Shown here: piece after piece, positions 25,139 to 32,953 of the stretch | How the letters are laid out: every line of letters starts with the position of its first letter | Position numbering within the stretch: position 1 is the first letter of the stretch | DNA from: Duncaniella freteri | GTDB lineage: Bacteria > Bacteroidota > Bacteroidia > Bacteroidales > Muribaculaceae | DNA length: 64,000 bases | Direction: 5' to 3' | Assembly: GCF_004766125.1 (NCBI RefSeq) | Contig: NZ_SJSA01000001.1 | Span: forward strand, 1,922,001-1,986,000 | Program-made: the position numbers and the translations under genes | Notes under the pieces: generated by a model | Databases searched by the model: none | What the model was told of the DNA's origin: nothing | Seen by the model: only the letters and a program-made list of their open reading frames with translations

Positions 25139-25720
25139 ATGGCACGAAGAATACGAGAGCGCAAGCTAAAAAATCCGACAATCACCATCATCGGAGAAGG
25201 AGCAACCGAGCGATACTATTTCACGCATCTCAAAAGGCTGCGTGGATATAACTATGTCTGCAAACCGCGAAATTTTACTGAGCAAACGTTTGATGAAATG
25301 CGGAAGCAGATTGAACGTGTGCTTGCCGATAACGGAATTGCCGTATGCGTTTTTGACGCTGATGTTACCCGTACCCGACCGGCTGAAAAAGCAAAGTTTG
25401 AAGATCTGAAACGTAAGTATGCAGACAATCCTGCTGTCATATTATGTGACAGTATGCCGTCTATTGAGTTTTGGTTTCTCTTGCATTACCTGAACACAAA
25501 TCGCTATTTCGCCACGTCTGACGATGTGATTAATGCCTTACACCGCTATATGCCCAATTTCAGCAAGCATCAATCATTCCTCTCCAAAGAATCATGGGTT
25601 TCGGAGTTGCTTGCAGACAATCGTCTTGATACAGCAATAGTCAATGCCAATACTATCGGTACGGAGGGAGAATCTTACAGTAGATTGCCTGATTTATTTG
25701 AGATTGTTGATATAAAGTAA
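25139..25720 (+). CDS. RloB-like TOPRIM protein, probable effector of the AAA/RloB pair
   Basis: 193 residues. ITIIGEGATERYYFTHLKRL near the start and VCVFDADVTRTRP around residues 60-75 give the Glu and DxD motifs of a TOPRIM-like fold. SIEFWFLLHYLNTNRYFAT and the following helices match RloB (PF13707). RloB-like proteins occur beside AAA ATPases in restriction and abortive-infection loci, and AbiLii belongs here. The predicted activity is a nuclease, possibly against tRNA or other RNA, but that is not proven. It is in one operon with the ATPase upstream (11 bases) and the SIR2-like gene downstream (16 bases). Confidence 0.82.
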   Translation: MARRIRERKLKNPTITIIGEGATERYYFTHLKRLRGYNYVCKPRNFTEQTFDEMRKQIERVLADNGIAVCVFDADVTRTRPAEKAKFEDLKRKYADNPAVILCDSMPSIEFWFLLHYLNTNRYFATSDDVINALHRYMPNFSKHQSFLSKESWVSELLADNRLDTAIVNANTIGTEGESYSRLPDLFEIVDIK

Positions 25721-25736
25721 ATCTTATTGTGCTGTA

Positions 25737-26774
25737 ATGGAAAACAAAGCAGAAATAGAAAAGTACATACATGACTTCATCTTAAATCGCCCTCATGTGT
25801 TTATTTTGGGCGCGGGTGCGACTATTGCGGCAATTCCGAATGGTGATAAAAACGGATTAAGATGTTCCGTTATGAATAATTTCCTTGAAGAATTGGATTT
25901 ATTGGACATCTTGTCAGGTGTAAAATTAAACACTAAGAGTCGCAATTTGGAAGATATTTACTCTGAATTGGATACCATACCAGAATATACATCAATAAAA
26001 TACGAGTTGGAGAATAGAATAATACAAAAATTCTCTCAATATGTATTGCCGGAACAACCTACTATCTATGACTATTTAATTTTGTCTTTAAGGTCAAAAG
26101 ATTATATATTTACTTTTAATTGGGATGACCTGCTAATCCAAGCATATAACAGAGTTTGTCGTATTACTAATGATTTACCGCAATTAGTGTTCCTGCATGG
26201 AAATATAGGAGTTGGCATCTGTAATGAATGCCATGCTATACAGTCATATAGAAATATACGTTGCTATAAATGTGGTGCTACATCTCTGCATCTGCCTAAA
26301 CTTTTGTTTCCAGTAAAAAAGAAAAATTACAATTCCGATCCATACATTAGCACCGCTTGGAATGGGCTACTGGAGATAATCAAAAATGCCAGTATATTGA
26401 CTATTTTTGGTTATAGTGCACCCAAAACTGATATTGAAGCGATTGAGGCAATGAAAACCGCATTTTCCTCCACATTTAGACGTTATGACCAGATTGAAAT
26501 TATTGATGTAAAGCCCGAATCAGAATTGCTTGACACATGGAGCGATTTTATCCAACCAACAAATTTCCATGTGTCAACATACACAACATTATTTGATAGC
26601 ATTATTGGGGAGTTCCCAAGAAGAAGTGTTGAGGGTTATTATAAACGAAATTTTTGTGATTGGTGGGGACAATCAACTCTAACACTAAAAAAATGCGCAG
26701 ATTTCAAGGGATTGAAAGAATTAATACGTCCTGTTATATATAATGAGATACAAGGGAATTATGATGTAATCTGA
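25737..26774 (+). CDS. SIR2-like protein with a CxxC/CxxC zinc module
   Basis: 345 residues. A Rossmann-type SIR2 core is seen: VFILGAGAT (residues 22-29), FTFNWDD (like the T-x-N-x-D motif of defence SIR2 proteins), VFLHGN with the conserved His, and ILTIFGYSAPKTD. A four-cysteine zinc module (CNECHAIQSYRNIRCYKCGA) is inserted as in sirtuins. SIR2 domains in defence systems usually destroy NAD+. The gene is clearly more AT-rich than the genes around it, hinting at separate acquisition. It follows the RloB-like gene by 16 bases in the same direction; whether it belongs to that system or is a stand-alone neighbour is open. Confidence 0.8.
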   Translation: MENKAEIEKYIHDFILNRPHVFILGAGATIAAIPNGDKNGLRCSVMNNFLEELDLLDILSGVKLNTKSRNLEDIYSELDTIPEYTSIKYELENRIIQKFSQYVLPEQPTIYDYLILSLRSKDYIFTFNWDDLLIQAYNRVCRITNDLPQLVFLHGNIGVGICNECHAIQSYRNIRCYKCGATSLHLPKLLFPVKKKNYNSDPYISTAWNGLLEIIKNASILTIFGYSAPKTDIEAIEAMKTAFSSTFRRYDQIEIIDVKPESELLDTWSDFIQPTNFHVSTYTTLFDSIIGEFPRRSVEGYYKRNFCDWWGQSTLTLKKCADFKGLKELIRPVIYNEIQGNYDVI

Positions 26775-27137
26775 AGTTACATTCGATAAAGTAATGGAAT
26801 ATTAGAAGTTGCGATTAATAAAGGTGTACTCCAATGCCCCAAAGCATAAAATTCCTTTGGGGACACTTATTATGACGCAATAGCGCAAAACCCCATTTTA
26901 CGACAATGTTGATATGCTCCTTGATTTCGGCAATAAATCCAATTTATTGCCGAAATTAAGTTACACAGACATATCTGATTACCAATAATTGTATATAACT
27001 TACGATTAAATTCTTCGTAGGTACAAATTTCTGCGATTATAACGGTGATTTATACAAAAAACAGAGTTTAGATCCTATTTTCCACTGCGGAAACGGATAG
27101 AGGCGTGGCGGCTCACGGTGTTGGCGTCGGTTGTGCC

Positions 27138-27182
27138 GTCAGATGGTGACGGTGATCCGGTGGGTCACTGACACCATCCGAC
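27138..27182. repeat. Imperfect 21-bp inverted repeat
   Basis: Arms 27138-27158 (GTCAGATGGTGACGGTGATCC) and 27162-27182 pair at 17 of 21 positions across a GGT spacer. A structured RNA element or recombination site is possible. Confidence 0.55.
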
Positions 27183-27229
27183 CGTACCCCGACTATGGGA
27201 GGAGGCTACACACCGGTTTGCCTCAACGC

Positions 27230-27268
27230 CTTGTGAGGATGCGCCGGTGACGTCGCTTCCCTCACAAG
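27230..27268. repeat. 9-bp inverted repeat
   Basis: CTTGTGAGG (27230-27238) is exactly reverse-complemented by CCTCACAAG (27260-27268), close to the 27,138 hairpin. Confidence 0.45.
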
Positions 27269-27311
27269 ACACCAATCGGCAAATCAGTGTGCCATACGCC
27301 TTCTCCTTATA

Positions 27312-27533
27312 ATGAATCTGAGCCGTCACGCCACTATCCGTTTGTTCAAGCCCACGGGAGCAAGAAAGCGTATGACGCCGATCATTACGCCATGCTCCAT
27401 GTACGGCAGCATACGCATACTTGCTCTTTCCGGGGCCATTGCTTTTATCTCAACGGTTTCCATTTTTCTTATGTCTGTCGTCCAGTGTCACCCTGCGGGG
27501 CTTTGCCGCCTCTATTTTTCATGCAGAGTATAA
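27312..27533 (+). CDS. Possible small membrane protein, weakly supported
   Basis: 73 codons. The product starts with a basic segment (RHATIRLFKPTGARKRM) followed by one hydrophobic stretch (ILALSGAIAFISTVSIFLMSV). No clear ribosome-binding site or family is seen, and it lies in the structured non-coding region. Its end overlaps the left arm of the large inverted repeat. Listed only as a candidate. Confidence 0.25.
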   Translation: MNLSRHATIRLFKPTGARKRMTPIITPCSMYGSIRILALSGAIAFISTVSIFLMSVVQCHPAGLCRLYFSCRV

Positions 27534-27722
27534 TCTCCATTCAAAGTTTATTCGCTCGTAGTTGATTAACACGACGGTACGGGGTATTCTTTGGCATTCG
27601 CGCAAAAAAATCTCCACAGTTCCCGGTGGTCGGTAGTATTTTTTTGTGCAAGTGCCGAACACCCCTTTGCTCCCGTCGTGCCGCAGGGTCAACGAGCGAA
27701 CAAACTTCAAACAGCGATTATA
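27529..27722. repeat. Large imperfect inverted repeat (about 83-85-base arms)
   Basis: The left arm runs 27529-27611 and the right arm 27638-27722, with a 26-base loop. Matching blocks, left against the complement of the right, are TATAATC, GTTT, TTCGCTCGT, CACGACGG, GGGGT.TTC, GGCA and CAAAAAAAT, with substitutions and small gaps between. It lies just ahead of the small genes that lead to pcfK and pcfJ. Confidence 0.65.
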
Positions 27723-27745
27723 CGCATTAAAAAAAATATCGCCTT

Positions 27746-27961
27746 ATGACACTGAACGACAGACATATTAAAAATACGAGCTTCACACCTTCTCCAGCTC
27801 ATACCGCATTAAAAAAGGCGGCTAAGGTGGTGGGGATAGCAGTCGGGGCGGTTGTCGGGATTATTCTTTGGGCGATACTCAGACCGATATTCCGAGGTGT
27901 GGGGTGGATAATCTCAATCCTCACCGCAATAGGGATTATCTACTTGGTAATGACACTCTAA
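27746..27961 (+). CDS. Small membrane protein of the mobile element
   Basis: 71 residues. After a polar N-terminus, two hydrophobic segments follow (VVGIAVGAVVGIILWAILRP and GWIISILTAIGIIYLVMTL), so it should be an inner-membrane protein. No family is recognised. It lies 12 bases before the PcfK-like gene in the same direction and just after the large inverted repeat; it is probably the first gene of that operon. Confidence 0.55.
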   Translation: MTLNDRHIKNTSFTPSPAHTALKKAAKVVGIAVGAVVGIILWAILRPIFRGVGWIISILTAIGIIYLVMTL

Positions 27962-27973
27962 ATATTTACGACT

Positions 27974-28411
27974 ATGGCAACCACAAGAGAAAACAAAGGC
28001 ACACGAGCCTTTAACAAAACTATCAAGGCGTATCTTGAAGAACGAGCCGAGAATGACGCGCTGTTTGCAGTCAAGTTTGCAAATCCCTCGAAATCAGTCG
28101 AGGAGTGCGTGACCTACATACTAAACTCCGTGCAGAAAAGCGGTTGCAACGGGTTCGAGGACGATGAAATATTCGGAATGGCAACCCACTATTATGACGA
28201 GGAAGAAATTGAGGTCGGCAAACCAATCAACTGCCAAGTGGTGGTCAACCATACGGTAGAACTCACTGAGGAAGAAAAGGAACAGGCACGGCAGGACGCC
28301 ATCGCAAAACTCCGTGACGAGGAAATGGCGAAAATGCGCAAGCCAATCCAGCCCAAGAAAACTACCGACAACAGAACCCAAGTTGAGCAACCAAGTCTAT
28401 TCGACTTCTAA
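27974..28411 (+). CDS. pcfK: PcfK-like protein
   Basis: 145 residues. The pattern FNKTIKAYLEERAENDALFA, VEECVTYILNSVQKSGCNGF, EIFGMATHYYDEEEI is that of PcfK-like proteins, named after the conjugative plasmid pCF10 and common in Bacteroidales mobile elements. The C-terminus is charged and ends in EQPSLFDF. Its function is unknown beyond linkage to transfer regions. It is followed after 11 bases by the PcfJ-like gene, the usual pairing. Confidence 0.8.
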   Translation: MATTRENKGTRAFNKTIKAYLEERAENDALFAVKFANPSKSVEECVTYILNSVQKSGCNGFEDDEIFGMATHYYDEEEIEVGKPINCQVVVNHTVELTEEEKEQARQDAIAKLRDEEMAKMRKPIQPKKTTDNRTQVEQPSLFDF

Positions 28412-28422
28412 AAGATACGACT

Positions 28423-29757
28423 ATGAAACCCAAGACAGCACTACAAAAGCAAGTGGCAAAGGCATCTGCCACCCTGCGCCCACTATCATACTCGCAGAAA
28501 GAATGGGCATACAACCATTGCTTTGAACACATCGCCTACCGCACCAAGAGCGGAACGATTACCTGCTCAGACTGCGGACACGTCTGGAAAAGCGGAAAGG
28601 GAACGCTTTGCGACACCATTGCAGGGTGCAAATGCCCCAACTGCGGAAAGGAACTGCAAGTGAAAGATACTCTCAAACGTAAGTACGGGCAGACATCATA
28701 TTTCAGCGTGATTACTACCCACAACGGATTTCAGGTTATCCGAGTGGCGCAGATTAAGAGCGAAAGTCTAAAAGGCAAGCCTGCTAAATATTACTGCAAC
28801 GAGGTCGTTCAACGCTGGATTTCTGCAAACGGCAAAGTTACCGATATGGCTTTATTGCGAGGATTTAATTTCTGCTACTGCGATGTTTGGTCTTTATTCA
28901 GCGATATGGAGATAAGACCTCACAACAGTCTTTATGACGATGTGTGCGTTTGGAGCAAGGTATATCCGAAAATGTCAGTTTTGCCACAACTCCGTCGCAA
29001 CGGCTTCAAGGGCGATTTCTACGGAGTAACACCCGTCAGTCTTTTCAAAGGTCTGCTGTCCGACCCTAAGATAGAAACGCTGATGAAAGAGGGCAATATT
29101 GAGGAAATGAGATACTTTCTCTCAAATCCCGATACTGCCGATGAACTTTGGGCATCATACATCATCGCAAGACGCCACCACTACTGCATCAACAATCTCC
29201 GAATGTGGTGCGACTATCTGAAAATGCTGAAAAATCTCGGTCAAGACCTGCGCAATCCAAAAAACATCTGCCCCGATGATTTCATCAAGGCACACGATGA
29301 GGTAAACCGAAGGATAGACGCCAAGAGGGAAAAGGAACGTGCCGAATTGGAGCGTAGATATGAGCGGGAAAGGCGTGAGCGAGAACAGCAAAGACTATTG
29401 CGAGAGAAACAGAAAGAGCAGGATTTCATCAACCAAAAATCCAAATTCTTCGGGCTGGTAATATCCGACAACGAGATAACGGTCAAGGTGCTTGAAAGCA
29501 TAGAGGAATACTATGAGGAAGGTAAAACGCAGAATATATGCGTATTCGGTTCAAGCTATTATACCAAAGCCAACTCCCTTATTCTCTCGGCGAGGATAGA
29601 CGGCAGAATAATTGAAACGGTAGAGGTTGACCTCCACACCTTCCAAGTCGTTCAGTGTCACGGCAAGAATAACAAGGATACCGATTACCACGAAAGGATT
29701 GTCAACCTTGTCAATGCCAACGCCAAGAAAATCCGAGAGAGAATGATGACAGCCTAA
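28423..29757 (+). CDS. pcfJ: PcfJ-like protein
   Basis: 444 residues. An N-terminal zinc-ribbon-like part (CSDCGHVWKSGKGTLCDTIA, CKCPNCGKEL; residues about 45-85) precedes the PcfJ domain (residues about 100-300, RGFNFCYCDVWSLFSDMEIR, LLSDPKIETLMKEGN). A long charged coiled coil (about 285-345, REKERAELERRYERERRERE) leads into a C-terminal PcfJ-type domain with DYHERIVNLVNANAKKIRE. The family is named from pCF10 and is common in conjugative elements, where its role is not established. It is paired with pcfK. Confidence 0.8.
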   Translation: MKPKTALQKQVAKASATLRPLSYSQKEWAYNHCFEHIAYRTKSGTITCSDCGHVWKSGKGTLCDTIAGCKCPNCGKELQVKDTLKRKYGQTSYFSVITTHNGFQVIRVAQIKSESLKGKPAKYYCNEVVQRWISANGKVTDMALLRGFNFCYCDVWSLFSDMEIRPHNSLYDDVCVWSKVYPKMSVLPQLRRNGFKGDFYGVTPVSLFKGLLSDPKIETLMKEGNIEEMRYFLSNPDTADELWASYIIARRHHYCINNLRMWCDYLKMLKNLGQDLRNPKNICPDDFIKAHDEVNRRIDAKREKERAELERRYERERREREQQRLLREKQKEQDFINQKSKFFGLVISDNEITVKVLESIEEYYEEGKTQNICVFGSSYYTKANSLILSARIDGRIIETVEVDLHTFQVVQCHGKNNKDTDYHERIVNLVNANAKKIRERMMTA

Positions 29758-29770
29758 ATCTTCAACCCCA

Positions 29771-29794
29771 ACCTGCGCCAGCAATGGCGCAGGT
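29771..29794 (+). other. Intercistronic hairpin with GCAA loop
   Basis: ACCTGCGCCA (29771-29780) pairs perfectly with TGGCGCAGGT (29785-29794) around a GCAA tetraloop of the stable GNRA type. There is no T run, so it may tune RNA stability between pcfJ and the next gene instead of ending transcription. Confidence 0.5.
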
Positions 29795-29811
29795 CACAAT
29801 ACCAACCGATT

Positions 29812-30069
29812 ATGAAAGTGACATTTGAACACCCGACCATCATATTTGATGACAGGATAGCCGAAATCATCATAGAATTTGTAAACCATATTCTCTATGC
29901 CGACAGCGAGAAAACGCTACGGCAGATAGTAGTCGATTTTGCTGACAAGTACGACCTTGACCGATACTTCGTGTATGGCTACGGCAGTCACCACCTTTGG
30001 CTAAAACAAAGGAAGATAACCAACCCCGATATAACATTTGAATATCGGATACTGATTGTAGAATACTAA
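29812..30069 (+). CDS. Hypothetical protein of the mobile element
   Basis: 85 residues, not recognised. Soluble and mixed alpha/beta by appearance (IIEFVNHILYADSEKTLRQI, FVYGYGSHHLWLKQRKI). No signal or membrane segment. It is part of a run of small genes after pcfJ, a typical place for lineage-specific element proteins. Confidence 0.5.
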   Translation: MKVTFEHPTIIFDDRIAEIIIEFVNHILYADSEKTLRQIVVDFADKYDLDRYFVYGYGSHHLWLKQRKITNPDITFEYRILIVEY

Positions 30070-30080
30070 ACCGCAAAACT

Positions 30081-30305
30081 ATGGCAACAAAACTCACCGC
30101 CAACGGAGTAAGCACAACTACTATTCCCGGCACAGAACAATACGAGGTGTTTTACACCGGCTACCGCTCACGGCGAAAGAAACACTACCAATATGATTAC
30201 CGCCACACCGATGGAGAATTATTCTCCTGCGTGGCAGGCACACTCAAAGAGTGCAGACAACGCCGTGATGAATGGCTTAACAAGAAAATCAAAAACTCAA
30301 AATAA
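30081..30305 (+). CDS. DUF3873 family protein
   Basis: 74 residues. NGVSTTTIPGTEQYEVF and QYDYRHTDGELFSC, then LKECRQRRDEWLNKK, fit DUF3873, a small family found in Bacteroidales conjugative elements. Function unknown. It starts 11 bases after the preceding gene and is followed closely by the next. Confidence 0.65.
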   Translation: MATKLTANGVSTTTIPGTEQYEVFYTGYRSRRKKHYQYDYRHTDGELFSCVAGTLKECRQRRDEWLNKKIKNSK

Positions 30306-30312
30306 AATCGTT

Positions 30313-30630
30313 ATGGACAACCAAGTAGCAAAAATCATACTCCAACAAATCGGAGGGCGCAGGTTTGTGGCAATGACAGGAAGTCACGATTTCATAAATC
30401 TCGGCAACGGACTGAGAATGAGCCTTAGCCGTAACAAGACATCGGCTAACCGCCTTGAAATCATATACGATAGTGGCGCAGACCTCTACAATGTCAGATT
30501 TTATCGTCAGAGCATCAACCACAAGACGTTTGAGGTCAAGACAAAGGACATCAAGAAGATAGATGGAGTCTATTGCGATATGTTGGAGGACATCTTCACT
30601 GATGTGACGGGGTTATACACCCGATTTTAA
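30313..30630 (+). CDS. Hypothetical protein of the mobile element
   Basis: 105 residues from the ATG at 30313, which follows the previous stop codon by 7 bases; an in-frame ATG at 30193 would overlap that gene heavily. MDNQVAKIILQQIGGRRFVA, then FINLGNGLRMSLSRNKTSAN. Mixed alpha/beta, no signal or membrane part. Family not recognised, but similar small proteins occur in Bacteroidales conjugative elements. Confidence 0.55.
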   Translation: MDNQVAKIILQQIGGRRFVAMTGSHDFINLGNGLRMSLSRNKTSANRLEIIYDSGADLYNVRFYRQSINHKTFEVKTKDIKKIDGVYCDMLEDIFTDVTGLYTRF

Positions 30631-30730
30631 CCGAACATTTGCCAAGTCGTAATATAGAGAAGGTGGGCGACCTCGTGATGAAGTTGCTCACCTTGATTTT
30701 TCCAAAAATTTCGGCCGCCAAAAGGCGGCG

Positions 30731-30763
30731 TTTGTTCATATCGTAATTATTGCGTAATTTTGC
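30731..30763 (+). promoter_or_regulatory. Canonical promoter of the HEPN-type gene
   Basis: TTTG (30731-30734), 20 bases, then TAATTTTGC (30755-30763). The start codon at 30777 lies 13 bases downstream; the in-frame ATG at 30750 lies before the -7 box and is excluded. Confidence 0.72.
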
Positions 30764-31273
30764 TGAAAATATAAAGATGAATAGTAAAGGATATAAACGA
30801 TTCACTGACAGATTGAGATATTTTCGTGAGGACAATGAGGTCGCGGAAATAATCGTAGCAAATAAGGAGCTCTTGAAAGGAGAGGCTTCAATTTTTGCTA
30901 ACATTACCGATGTAAATCATCCGATTCTGTCAAAGCGACAAAATAATGCAAACAGTAGAAAATTAGTAGTTCAACATCTACGTAAGACCATATATGTTGC
31001 TTTTGTAAAAGACATGTATGAAGAGGTAACTGAATACATACGATATATCCTTAAAGAAGCGGCAATAAACGGTGCAGATCCAAATAGATTAGTTGGGGAA
31101 CATAATGTTAATATGAAAGCTAATGAAATTTTGTCTAAATCCAACAAAAGAGAGATAATCTCAACTATAATGGAACAAATTTTTCAGCAGCTCGAAAATG
31201 AAAGAAGCACAATTACCCTTATTTCAAAAATAAAGAATAAATTAGGCTTAAATATTCCTCAAGCTTCAATTGA

Positions 31274-32642
31274 CAATGATTCGGTAAAATTTTAGGTTGT
31301 TCATCCTAGGCTAAGCCGCTAACTGAGTCAACCGATGATTTATTTTCTGAATTATTTTTAGATGCGGAGATTTTCCGCAAGTCGAAATAATTGTTGAGGC
31401 GAGATAAGATTCAAACATAAGCCGTTTGAACTGCGCTACCGAAAGATCCGGATAATCCTTCCTTATGACCTCTTTGCAGACATTGAGGGCAGTGAAGGAA
31501 AGATTGAACGCAAAGTCAAGCCGCTCCCTGTCGCGGGTCTGCTGTGACTGAAGTCCGGTAAACTGCTTGGCATCGCGTATACCGAACTCAATCTGAAAGC
31601 GGGTGCGGTAGAAACCGATGATCTTTTCAGGCCTCATATTGGTGTCGGTAGAGAAGTAAAGAAGAGGCTCTGCGTTTTCAACCGGACAGACCACGATACG
31701 GATGTCGCGTTTCAATGCCCTCGAATGCACGACCGCCGTGTGACATCGGTTTTTGTTTCCTTTGGAATCCTCATATATGAATGAAGTGAACACGGACATG
31801 TCAAGGTTGGAGAAATCCACTTTCTCTCCATACTTTTTCTTTCTGCCGCGTCTTCGCGGGGCGGAGGAATCCGGTATGGCCAGATACCTCAGATATGAGT
31901 TGGCACGTAATCTCCCGACAAATCGAAATCCCATGCCAATCACTTCATTCACAAATTCATATTTGGAAAAGAAGGCATCGGCAACCAGAATATCCGTCAG
32001 TGAGAGCAGCTCTGTCGCCTTTGACCTGACAAGTGCCACATACCAGCCAAGCATTGACATTTGTTTCTCAGATTCAAGAGTCCTGAAGTTCGGTGACTGG
32101 ACAGCACCGAGCATCACGCATGTATGTTTACTCAGACTTATTGCCCCGATCGCCATTATCTCCAGACCGCGTTTCACACGTTGTGCCACCCCTGACCAGA
32201 AACGGCCTATGCCATACGTCAGTCTGCCTGACTTTGAAATGAACGACGGATCGATTGCCACTGCCATGTCATCGGCCGGCTCAAAACAATCCTGCGCCAT
32301 ACCTATGTTGACTTTCATCCAGTCTACGGATGTCTTGAAATTGGAAGCAAAGGTCTTGGCTGTACGACCGCCATAGCGCGACAGCCGGGTAAAATTGACT
32401 TTGCCCGGAATCAACGCCACAGTGCGTATTGTTAAAATCAGCCAGTTGAGGAACCTTTTGCTCATCTTGGTTGTAGTATTTTCAAATACCGACTTACACC
32501 GAAAGGTGAAGTCTTTGAGAATCGCCAATACGTTCATGGTATAAGATTTTTATAATGAACGCTTTGGCGATTCATTTGTATTTGACAATTCGAGATATTA
32601 ACTTAAGTTTCAACTACTTCGGTAATTTTTACCGAATCATTG
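31274..32642 (-). mobile_element. Complete IS element (IS4-superfamily-like, 1,369 bp)
   Basis: Terminal inverted repeats CAATGATTCGGTAAAA are exact at both ends (31274-31289 and, reversed, 32627-32642). AATTGA at 31268-31273 is repeated at 32643-32648 as a 6-base target duplication. One transposase gene fills the element on the minus strand. Confidence 0.85.
31311..32537 (-). CDS. DDE transposase of the IS4-like element
   Basis: 408 residues. The DDE triad can be placed at AIDPSFISKSG (first Asp), DILVADAFFSKYEF (second Asp) and RFQIEFGIRDAKQFTGLQSQ (Glu in the Y-R-x-x-x-x-E-like region of IS4 transposases). No frameshift or stop is seen, so the enzyme may be active. It catalyses cut-and-paste movement of the 1,369-bp element. 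Family assignment beyond IS4 superfamily is uncertain, since the 6-base duplication is shorter than in classic IS4. Confidence 0.85.
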   Translation of the reverse strand: MNVLAILKDFTFRCKSVFENTTTKMSKRFLNWLILTIRTVALIPGKVNFTRLSRYGGRTAKTFASNFKTSVDWMKVNIGMAQDCFEPADDMAVAIDPSFISKSGRLTYGIGRFWSGVAQRVKRGLEIMAIGAISLSKHTCVMLGAVQSPNFRTLESEKQMSMLGWYVALVRSKATELLSLTDILVADAFFSKYEFVNEVIGMGFRFVGRLRANSYLRYLAIPDSSAPRRRGRKKKYGEKVDFSNLDMSVFTSFIYEDSKGNKNRCHTAVVHSRALKRDIRIVVCPVENAEPLLYFSTDTNMRPEKIIGFYRTRFQIEFGIRDAKQFTGLQSQQTRDRERLDFAFNLSFTALNVCKEVIRKDYPDLSVAQFKRLMFESYLASTIISTCGKSPHLKIIQKINHRLTQLAA

Positions 32643-32914
32643 AATTGACGCAGCTCTTCCATATTTAGAAGTTAGACATGTATTTGTTCATTCTGATGGT
32701 AAGCCGTGCGAGGAATTCAAGAGAAAATATCCTGAAATAAAATTGGATCAGAGTCAGAGAATTCTTCTTAACTCAACATTTGCTAAAGACGCGTATAAAA
32801 AAATCAATAAATTGATTTTGGAAATTGATAACGAAATGATGAGTAGGAATTATTTTTCAGCGTCTGAACAATGTAAAGCATAAGGAACAATTCACATTGT
32901 ATTACAATAGAGAA

Positions 32915-32952
32915 TGAGAAAGCCCGCTTGTCGAATAAAGCGGGCTTTCTCA
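32915..32952. terminator. Bidirectional terminator
   Basis: TGAGAAAGCCCGCTT (32915-32929) and AAGCGGGCTTTCTCA (32938-32952) pair perfectly with an 8-base loop. It lies between the broken HEPN-like gene and the convergent end of the tra operon. Confidence 0.85.
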
Positions 32953-32953
32953 G

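Larger units (their letters stand above)
26775..27745. other. Structured non-coding region before the pcf genes
   Basis: About 970 bases without a firm gene. The first 280 are AT-rich and featureless. From 27,100 on the GC content rises and at least three inverted repeats follow (27,138-27,182; 27,230-27,268; 27,529-27,722). A 73-codon frame at 27,312-27,533 is possible but not supported. Confidence 0.55.
30777..32883 (+). pseudogene. HEPN-like (RX4H) protein gene interrupted by an insertion sequence
   Basis: The frame from 30777 reads to 31273, is cut by an IS, and resumes in the same frame from 32649 to a TAA at 32881-32883. Removing the IS and one copy of the 6-base target duplication gives about 245 residues without a stop. 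The rejoined C-terminal part has EVRHVFVHSDGKPCEEF, in which R-HVFV-H is an RX4H motif, the catalytic signature of HEPN ribonucleases, often found in MAE_28990-like and other defence or toxin proteins. The N-terminal 165 residues are helical. Together with the strong promoter this suggests a stand-alone defence gene, now broken. The gene is AT-rich. Confidence 0.7.

Noticed and set aside
23946-25720. PARIS (AriA/AriB) defence system
   Set aside because: The second gene is RloB-like and not the DUF4435 type of AriB, so AbiL/RloB-like is the closer description.
27287-27565. 92-codon frame in the structured region
   Set aside because: Rich in His and Cys with no family features; overlaps another frame and the large inverted repeat.
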